DNA from: Fasciola hepatica
Taxonomy: Eukaryota; Platyhelminthes; Trematoda; Plagiorchiida; Fasciolidae
NCBI GenBank assembly: GCA_948099385.1
Contig: CANUEZ040000061.1
Coordinates: 11,392,001-11,456,000 of the forward strand
Length of the DNA: 64,000 nucleotides
Direction of reading: 5' to 3'
Shown: in pieces, positions 56,006 to 64,000 of the stretch
Layout: the number at the start of each line of letters is the position of its first letter
Position numbering within the stretch: position 1 is the stretch's first letter
Position numbers and translations under genes: made by a program
The notes under the pieces: generated by a model
What the model saw: only the letters and a program-made list of their open reading frames with translations
Database searches by the model: none
Told to the model about the DNA's origin: nothing

Positions 56006-58225
56006 TGTCGTGCACGCTTCAAGATTCACCTAGCTAATCGCCGCAAAAACTGTGCCTCAAAGCGGATTAACACAGCAGCGTTAGGATCACCGAGAAAACG
56101 CCAAGCGGTCTCAGACGCTGTTGCCTCCCACCTAGCCACCACGTTCGTAGGTGGAGAGGAGGTGCACGTGTAAGATCAGTGGACTTCACTTAAGGCATCG
56201 ACCCAACAATCCGCTTTAGATGAACTGGGATTTACGGGACGACAACAGAAAGACTGGATCTCAGGGGTGATTGCAATTAACCGAAAGGGCCAGAAATGCC
56301 CGCCTAAATGGTTACCCAGACTTCCGTGATATCCGAAGAAAAGCCACCCGTTCGGCCAGAAGCGACCGCAACAACTACTGGACCGAAATCACGGAAACCA
56401 TGGAGACTGCGGTCAACTGTGGGGACTTCTCAAAGCTCTTCCGCCTAATCCGCACTGCATCCGGTAAGTGACATTCGACAGAGCCCCTCCTTCGCGATGC
56501 TGCCGGGCTGCTTATTCTTGAACAGGCCAAAAAGATGCAGAGATAGATCGAACACTTGGATTGTCTGCTGAACCGTCCCGCGACAAGCTCTGCTTACCAA
56601 ATCCCAGCAATCCAGGGCGAGAGCTATGACGTTAATAACAACCCACCCAGCCGAGACGAAATCACCGAAGTGATACTCAAGCTGAAGAACCGGAAATCCC
56701 ATGGAGAAGATGGCATCGCACCGGAGATATATAAATCATGTATTTCGATACTACTCGAGCCACTGCACACCCTATTTTGTTCAATCTGGGAAAAACAACA
56801 ATTCCCAGCGGACTGGGGGACATCAGTTCTACTTCCTCTTCCAAAGAAAGACGACAGGACCGTGTGCGAAAACTACCGTGGCATCAGTTCAACCGACGTG
56901 GCCGCCAAAATATTCTCCTTGATGTTGTTGAACCGCTTCTCGGCGGTGCGGGACGCGCGCACACGCCCCAATCAAGGAGGCTTCCGCCGTGGCAGAGGGT
57001 GAGTGGACCAAATATTCACCCTCTGCCGAGTATTGGAACATCGGTATAAGTTTCAGCAACCGACTGCAGCTTGTTTTATTGATTTTCGGGCTGCCTTTGA
57101 CTCAGTTGACAGAGAATCGTTATGGACTACACTACAAGCGGATGGAATGCCTCAGAAGCTTCGCAGTCTCATGAGGTCGTACTACGCAAATACCCGCGCG
57201 AGAATACGCATCTACGGAGAGGAGTCCAGTGACTTCTTCTTCAACTCCGGTGTTAGACAAGGCTGTCCCCTGTCGCCAGCGCTGTTCAACTTCGCCATCG
57301 ATTGGATAATGTGTCAGGCGCTCACCGATTACTCTGGTATTCAGCTGGGCACCGATGTTTTCCTCGACATCGTCATCCTTGGAGATAGCCCAACTACATT
57401 ACAGTTGGTTCTCAGTCGCGTAGAATCTTTCGCGAAATCCATGGGACTAGAAATCAATACCTCGAAGACCAAGATCCTTTCGACACGCACTGGACAGTCC
57501 ACTCTCCTGATACACTTGAACGGCGAACAAATTAAACACGTCCCGCCATTCAAAGATCTGGGCTCTACGATTCTCCCAAACGGCCAAGCCAAAGATGAAA
57601 TCAAGTTGAGCATTGACAAGGCCAGGTCTGAGTTTCTTCATCTTCGCAATGTACTCTGGGCACGAAACGAAATCAGCCTCTGGACCAAAATCCGCGTCTT
57701 CCGGGTCGCTATCCGCCCAATACTGACCTACGACTGCGAGACGTGGCCACTACGCGTGCAGGACATCAGGAAGCTAGAAGTGTTTGACCATTGGTGTCTG
57801 CGACGGATACTGAAAGTGGAGTCGCACGAAGAGCTTTCAAACGAGACAATAAGAAAACAGTACTTTGACATCGAAAAACTGTCAGTGTTCCTCCAACGCC
57901 GACGATTGCAGTGGTTTGGACATGTCCTACGACGTCCGGACCCAGAGATCTCAAGGCAGCACCCCGCTCCTGTCCCATATCCAGGATGGCGCTGTCACCT
58001 CGGAGGAAAAAAACATGAACACATGGGTCAAACCATCAAATCATACGTTAAGGGATTAGGACTCCAGGCTGTCTGTGGCACTCGCAACTGGAAGCAGAAC
58101 TGGATTTCTCTGTGTTCAGGTCTCGCATCCGATCGCCGCTCATGGGCTGGTGCCATTCGGGACATACATGAAGCCAGCTTATCCTCTCGCAGGAGCTAGC
58201 CGCATAAAAGTAAAATAAGTAAAGT
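56006..58225 (+). mobile_element. RTE-like family B copy 2, 5'-truncated
   Basis: It starts in the linker between endonuclease and RT and ends with AAAGTAAAATAAGTAAAG at about 58207-58224. The minus-strand family B copy also ends in TTACTTTACTT wording (58642-58652), so this is the family tail. Confidence 0.82.
56271..58199 (+). pseudogene. RTE-like reverse transcriptase, family B copy 2; in-frame stops and YADD lost
   Basis: All segments share one frame. Stops are TGA at 56469-56471, TAG at 56544-56546 and TGA at 57000-57002, the last at the Cys of the FRRGRG-C-VDQIF motif. Motifs: NRKSHGEDGIAPEIYKSC, LPLPKKDDRTVCENYRGISS, FIDFRAAFDSVDRESLW (first Asp), SGVRQGCPLSPALFNFAIDW. Where YADD should stand the protein reads LGTDVFLDIVILGDSP, so a few residues including the catalytic pair are missing. 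KDLGSTILPNGQ, EVFDHWCLRRILKV and LQWFGHVLRRPD follow. The enzyme would be dead. Confidence 0.85.
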
Positions 58226-58390
58226 CGTCTGGCTAGTTACCTTACATGAACTATTAGGACCTAATGTGGTCCTCAGTTGCGAATCTCTGGGTCTGGTTGC
58301 CGGTAATCTCTATTAGTGCAGTGGGCTTTTGTGGTTATGAAGTATATCCCTTCCATCACACTCATACGCAAGCATGTATTAAAATAAATG
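58226..58390 (+). repeat. SINE-like repeat, copy 6 (body only)
   Basis: It matches the second half of copy 2: CCTAATGTGGTCCTCAG, TCTCTGGGTCTGGTTGCCGG and GTGGTTATGAAGTATATCCC. The tRNA-like head is absent. Confidence 0.68.
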
Positions 58391-58639
58391 TCCATGTAAG
58401 ACGAAAAAGAACTATCTTTGGTTGCACTCAGTCTATCTTTTGACGAAGCAACCCGCTCCCGACAAGATGATGCTGGCAAACGCACTCTGAAACAACGGAG
58501 AAGATAAGTAATGACTGAGAACAACCATGTAACCAAAAGTCTTTGACTTCATACTGTCGTTTTTGCTTGAATGTTTCCATTACAACTGACAACTGTTCTG
58601 ATTCATATTCCCTGGTGCATCCAACATCGCTATTCTGTA
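58391..58639. other. short unassigned stretch
   Basis: It lies between SINE copy 6 and the tail of the minus RTE-B element, with no motif. Confidence 0.3.
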
Positions 58640-58735
58640 CTTAGTTACTTTACTTCACCTTACTGCGATTGGCTCCTTGGAGAGGATAAACCGGCTTCAT
58701 GAATGTTTGTGATCGCGGCTGTCCATGTTGAGCGG

Positions 58736-60177
58736 TTAGCAGCGAGGTCCTTGCAGGTGTGTCCAGCTCGATTTCCATTGGCGAGTGCCGTATACCATAT
58801 GAAGGCCAAGTTGATTTACGTCTTCGAAAACGATTTCCAGCCAGGTTTTTAATTGTCTCCCTGGTCGACGACGCCAGTTTGGGCATAGAGATAATACTAG
58901 GACAATGCCGGTTAGATCGTGGTCAGGTTTGCGGCGTACGTGGCCAAACCACTGCCGTCGATGTACTTGTATACGCGTTGAAAGACGGACGATGCGGCAG
59001 CGATTTCGAATGTTTTCATTCGAGATTCTGTCACCCCATCTTACTTTTAAAATAGATCTGAGGCACCAGTGATCGAAAATTTCTAGTTGCCTGATATCAT
59101 CAGCTCCTAATGGCCAAGTTTTGAAACCATATGGCAAGACTGGTTGGACTGCGGCAATGAACACCGTGAGCCTGATCCCAAGACAAATTTCGTTCCTTCG
59201 CCAGAAGATATTTTGGAGCTGTAGAAACGTCATTCGGGCCGCGTCAGTACGCCATTTGATATCATCTGCGACTTGTCCGTTTGGCAGGATGGTGGAGCCA
59301 AGATACTTAAGATTAGAGACAGTTTCTGTTGACAGGCCATTCAGTTGTAGGGCTCGGTTTGCGTGGCTAATAAGTATTACGAAGATCTTGGTTTTGCTAG
59401 TATTGATCTCAAGGCCAATTTTCGAAGCATATTTATTCACCCGATCAAGGGCCACTTGCAAGATGGTCACGTCCTCTCCGATCATCACTATGTCGTCTGC
59501 TAATTCAAGGTCCGTAATACTCCAGCCTGAGGAAACTTGGACGCCCTAATAACCGTCCACTGCGTGTTTCATTCCCCAGTCCACAACAAACTTGAACAGC
59601 ATCGGAGATAACGAGCACGCTTGTTGTACTCCTGACTTCAGTTCGAATGGACGAGGCTCTTCGACCTAAACTCGAACACGTGCTTTTCCTCCACTTTAAT
59701 ACAACCTTATCGGGCTGACCAGTTTGAATGGAACGCCGTCTGCAAGCATCGTCTTCCACAGTGACTCACGACCTATTGAGTCGAAGGCGGCACGAAGGTC
59801 TACGAAGCATGCAGCGGTCGGGCATTGGAATTTGTAGCAGTGTTCCAGAATCCTCCGGAGGATAAATGTTTGGTCGACACATCCAATGCCTGGACGAAAG
59901 CCTTCCTGATTGGGCCGAGTACGTGCATGCCTCGATTCAATGAAGCGATTCAGTAGGAGCCAGGCGAACACTTCTGCAACCACGTCTAGCAGACAGATAC
60001 CACGGTAGTTTCCGCACACCGTTTTGTCACCTCTCTTGGGAAATGGAAGCAAAACCGAGGTGTTCCAATCGAATGGATATTTCTCAGTCTCCTAAATCGA
60101 GCAAAATGGGGTACGAAGGGGCTCGGTAACCACCGGAAGACACGTCTTGTAGATTTCCGTGGGGATTCCGTATTCAC
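58736..60177 (-). pseudogene. RTE-like reverse transcriptase, family B copy 3
   Basis: At 60052-59696: LPFPKRGDKTVCGNYRGICL, FRPGIGCVDQTFILRRILEH and FVDLRAAFDSIGRESLW. The frame is lost between 59696 and 59560. Near 59500 the minus strand reads LELADDIVMIGED, so the catalytic Asp pair survives but Tyr is changed to Leu. At 59488-58736 the frame holds GLEINTSKTK, KYLGSTILPNGQ, EIFDHWCLRSILKVRWGDRI and a WFGHVRRKPDHDL segment. It matches copy 2 motif for motif. Confidence 0.8.
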
Positions 60178-60324
60178 CAGGGGGCTTGCCAGATTTTAAA
60201 CGGTTAGTCGCATTCGTTATCTCATCTAATGATGGAGGATCACAATTGATGGGGGAGTTGAAGTTGAATTGATGTCTATCGGTCTGACTAGTGGGTGATT
60301 CAGGAGCTGGCTGAGATTTTCTGC

Positions 60325-61640
60325 CTATCTAGTTATCTTATCATCCATAGCAGGGATGGATACTAGTTGAATCGCGCAGGATAAGTTGAATGAACTGTCT
60401 TTTAGCAGACGCCGATCATGTGATGCAAAAGATGTTTGCGAAGTGACAAGCTCTAGCTGGAGTTTCCATGTTATCTGCGGTTTTGTGCCGTTAATTGCGT
60501 CGATCTTTGGGGGGCGGGTTGCCTCGCGTCTAAGGAGTTGATATTCAGGACAGCTGGATAAACGGGCATCTCTAGCTAAGGTGGAGAGACGGATAGTATC
60601 GTTAGATATCCATCCCTTATAGCAGCATTTCGTAAATCCTAATTCGTCTATTGCGCCTTGACGCACTGCTACTTTAAGTTCGGTCCACAGCAGTTCGACC
60701 GAGTTTGTCGTGCGGCGTGAGGCGAATGTATGAAAACCACCGCTGTTCAATCTCCTTCGTCAGAGCTTCAGTTTCCTTTCGTGACTAGCAGCTCCACATT
60801 GAGGCGCTTTTGGGGGAATGGTCTTTATTCGGGTTGTTAGGCTAAGGCGAGGTTTCATGCGTACCAGCACGTGGTCTGATCCTCTCTTGTTGCCTGCCTC
60901 ATCGCTGCTGTACGATCTGCACTCGTTTATTCACAAGAACCATCGCGATCGGATTAGCAGGTAGTCACTTTCTACAGTCATAAGAATACTATGTGAGAAA
61001 GTACCTTCTGGGGCACTGGAACCGAGTGTTAATTATGCTTAGCCGATTAAAATCGGCGAAATTGATTAGCCTATCACCGTTTTCACAGCGCTGACGCAGG
61101 CCGAATTTCCTGAGAACTCGGCTTGTGGAGATATCTTGCGCGCCTGTCTGAGCGTTCTACTCATCCGCTATGGTAAGCGTCACCTTTTTAGGAGTGCGAT
61201 TCAACACCGTTTGAAGACTGTCGTAGAATTCGTCCTTTGCGCTAGCATCGGAATTGGGGCGTAGATCGCAACCGCGGTAATGTTGCCTGGTTGAACTTTG
61301 ACCTTTAAAACGCGCCACTGCGATTCTTGATGATATCGGTTCCCAAGAGAGCAGAGTGGAATTGGCGCAGTGACTTCAAGCTACTGCTAGTCGTTTCTGG
61401 TCAGGCGTTTCTAGGCCTTTGCCATAAAGCGAATAATGACTTTCTGTGCAGGGAACTTTGTTGTTTCGATTGTGGGTACCGCCTAGTCTGACTTCGGACA
61501 AGCAGGAAATATCCACTTGATACTGGTTTAGTGTGCGCATAGTCACAACCCGACTTCTAATGTCTGTGAGAATTCTCACGTTCCAGCGTCTTACAAAGAG
61601 GGTTTTTCGAAGGTGAACGGGTCCAGTTCGCATTCATGAC
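60325..61640 (-). pseudogene. RTE-like endonuclease and linker, family B copy 3
   Basis: At 61633-61376 the minus strand reads FVRRWNVRILTDIRSRVVTM then VDISCLSEVRLGG, the EN start also seen in family B copy 1 (13035). Much of 61370-60760 is broken. At 60750-60325 the linker frame has ASRRTTNSVELLWTELKVAV and ELGFTKCCYKGWISNDTIRL. Confidence 0.72.
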
Positions 61641-62160
61641 ACCCCAACTACTGGAGGAGCACAGGGCACGTCGCTTGCCGAGGACGCCGTAGTATGGATA
61701 ACAGAGGGTGTAGGAGACATCTTCAAGTTCCTGGGTGTGTGGTAAAAGAGACGTCCCCAGCATCACTCGGCTTTTTTCGAAGGCGCACCTCTAGCCTTTG
61801 CACAACCAAGTGCGGACTGCAAGACAGCAGTGTGTTGATGCATGGTTGACGGTGGCTCCCCAAGAGCTCGTTCGCCATTCGATTGAATTGAATTCAACCC
61901 AAAAGTCCATGCAGCCGTGTTAAGTAGACAGACCTTTACAGCCGCTGGATTATGCAGTAAATTTTGTCTACCTATTCAGGAATAACTGTCTGCGCATGCC
62001 GACCACCGTCTCACCGGAGTTTTGAACCCTGATTACTGTCTACCTGGTTTAGCCCGCCTATCGAGTGGTTTGCCGGAGTGTGGCAGCAGGTGCATGCTTC
62101 AGCTTCGTGGAGCCACAGCTGAGGGCTGAGTACCTGACGGAGACCAAAGACATGGAAGAT

Positions 62161-62931
62161 ACCTCAATGGCACGATGGTCAACCATCTCAGAGATATTAT
62201 TCCTATCAGGTAATCCATACCCCCCTGATCTAAACCAGGAAGTTTAGAGGCAATAACCAATACCAGCATTGAGATCAACTTCATCATACTCATGAACTGA
62301 ACTATAGTGCTGTCTCTATAACGCTTTTGTCTGACCCTGCCCAGCGTTTAAAAGCTTCATTCTGACATTCTTGAGCGGGAATGCAAAGCCATTCAAATCT
62401 GGCGCCTTGTGATATCTCGGGGCTTGTTCTTCGAAGAATACCGCCTCTATCAGCATTCACATAGATATACATGCACGCTTGCAGTGTAGCTACGACAGGA
62501 GCCTGCTAAATTGTGTAATAATTTGCTCCGTTTGACGTCCAATGTGTTAATGGTGGTTGTAAATAGACATACTGTCAGCCATGTGGACTGTGTCTGCTGA
62601 TAGTTGGGATTAGACAAACAGCTAGCAAAATTATCCTGCGTATTTTATCTCTGCACACTGTGTCCCGCTGGAATTCGCGAACACTTTCATTGGGCTTGCC
62701 TTACGATACTTGCTTCATTGTGCTCGTTATCAGCTGATATACACCAGTTCGCCTAGAGGGCATACATTCACCAAGAGTGCAGGGGTTTACGACACGGCAT
62801 GTTAGGTCATGAGTCAACATGATTGACGACGAGTGCTGTTTAGTGTTAGCTTATAGGAGTGTGTTTAGCTTTCTGACTAACCTGTTTTTGAACTGACTAG
62901 AACAGCTCATCATAGTCTAACCTTTATTGAC
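62161..62931. other. unassigned sequence between RTE-B and RTE-A copies
   Basis: The first 60 nt may still be RTE-B 5' UTR. Nothing else is recognised. Confidence 0.35.
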
Positions 62932-64000
62932 CATCATGACGAAACTGCGCCTTGGCGTGGTGTGATGGCTTGCGTTCCTCCATGACCCAAAGAGCTATGC
63001 AGGGCGACTTCCCTAAGCCGGAGATGCAGTCATGCCTGACAGGTCAATGGGCAGAGCCCAGACGAAGTTCAGTGTCAGAACCAGTTGATGAGCAACATCT
63101 GTTTCTGACCGCTATGCCCCTGCAGAGTACAATCCTGCGAATAAACACGGAGAGAAACAGTTTACCGGTCTAAAACCTTCACTAGAAGGACGTAAGAGTG
63201 GAGTACCTAAGGTTTCTCTTGACAACGGGAGAAGTCATCGCACTTCAGAGGGCAGCTATCAACCGCCTAAGTTGAGTAGCATTCAGCTCAAAGAATGCTG
63301 CCCCATCCACGTTTTAATTGCTCCATTGGGTGCATGGTGCTAAGGAACTAAACCCGAAAAGCGGATCGATAACAGAGTGCCAGCGAAGACAAGACAAAAC
63401 GCACGCAGTAATCAGGTTTCAAGTGACAGACCAGAGAAAGTTTATTCACGGGTTCTTTATTCACGTTCCCGTGATGGGTTAATGCACCACTGTCTTGTGG
63501 GTCAGACCTTCGATTCAAACGCTCCGGTTTGCTTTCCCAAAGAAAAACTCCTGTGGTGTGGACAGCAGCGAAGTACTATTTGCCCAGAAGCCTCCAGTAT
63601 CTTCCTTGTAAAGATCCTTGCCATTTTTTCCTCTTTCAATTTAAGATTGATGCAAAACGTCACAGGTTATTGCGGCTCTGATGAAAGCAGCAGTTCAGGA
63701 GTTGGGTATAAATCAAATGCATTTCTTAAGCCTAAATGTTCACTACACTTCGCTGCCCTCAACGTCCGCGCACTACGTCGGATTAGGCTACAGGTTGCTC
63801 TCACTAAAACTCTTGCCACTTTTGAAGTAGATGTATTCTGTGTCTCCAAAACACGCATACAACACCCCATTTCTGTACACACTCTCCGCACCCCAAATAA
63901 AAGCTTAGTCTCTCACTTCACTCTTCGTGTGTGAGGTGATTCGGTTTTTAGTGCTCGTGGTCAGGATGGCGTTGGGACTGCTTTGAGCATGAAGGCTCAG
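62932..64000 (+). mobile_element. RTE-like family A copy W, 5' part, runs off the window
   Basis: It starts CATCATGACGAAACTGCG and shares the 5' UTR of copies X and Y. The section 63110-64000 is nearly identical to the reverse complement of about 47800-46920 (copy X). Its open frame 63377-63934 has LHFAALNVRALRRIRLQVAL and VDVFCVSKTRIQHP (EN start), ends in the same TGA stop after HFTLRV, and resumes with DSVFSARGQDGVGTALSM up to the window edge. Confidence 0.85.

Larger units (their letters stand above)
58640..62160 (-). mobile_element. RTE-like family B copy 3, near full length, decayed
   Basis: Minus strand from a 5' UTR (about 62160-61800, matching 12410-12530 in reverse) through the endonuclease, linker and RT to a TTACTTTACTT-type tail near 58642. 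It is cut into many short frames. Confidence 0.8.

Noticed and set aside
56006..64000. Kinase C-lobe exons of MASTL
   Set aside because: I looked on the + strand for the GTPDYLAPE and DWW-LG segments and found none. The space is taken up by RTE elements.

Overview
The window is nuclear DNA of an animal, most likely a tapeworm (cestode flatworm) with a large, repeat-rich genome. Three things point there. One host gene, MASTL/Greatwall kinase, has introns of 36, 37 and 35 nt, and two MULE transposase genes have introns of 37 and 38 nt; a modal intron size near 36 nt is a published feature of tapeworm genomes. The mobile elements (BEL/Pao, RTE-like, CR1-like, MULE) fit a flatworm. There is no bacterial-style gene packing. 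The species cannot be named from this sequence.

Layout, left to right. 1-2.9 kb: decayed BEL/Pao pol. 3.5-5.6 kb: a short MITE-like repeat and antisense CR1-like pieces. 5.6-8.75 kb: nothing recognisable. 8.76-12.37 kb: a second decayed BEL/Pao pol. 12.4-15.5 kb: an RTE-like element of family B. 15.5-18.1 kb: an inverted repeat, a TA microsatellite and otherwise unassigned DNA. 18.1-25.2 kb: another MITE copy and CR1-like fragments on both strands. 26.2-27 kb: AT-rich DNA and a short direct repeat. 28.2-30.7 kb: a nearly intact MULE transposase gene. 31-33.3 kb: CR1-like 3' ends and AT arrays. 33.7-36.6 kb: a second, broken MULE with a MITE inside it. 36.7-39.06 kb: a chain of CR1-like copies, each ending in GAACT repeats.

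39.1-55.8 kb holds five exons of MASTL on the + strand. Four lie close together at 39.1-39.74 kb and the fifth is at 55.70-55.80 kb. The 15,959-nt intron between them holds SINEs, RTE-like family A elements (including a full-length copy with only three nonsense codons), an inverted duplication, a Ty3/Gypsy scrap and, on the minus strand, two exon-like segments that may belong to a nested glomulin-like gene. Past exon 5, two RTE-B copies (56.0-58.2 kb + and 58.6-62.2 kb -) and the 5' part of an RTE-A copy (62.9 kb to the edge) fill the window. The kinase C-lobe was not found.

The genes do not form an operon or pathway. One conserved cell-cycle kinase gene is embedded in nested selfish DNA. The MULE family is the most intact mobile system here: an N-terminal FAR1/FLYWCH-like zinc-binding part, a DDE transposase core, a SWIM finger and a C-terminal C4HC3 PHD finger, with a TATA box and a conserved tiny intron. 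All reading was by eye; identities and clade names are judgements, not search results.
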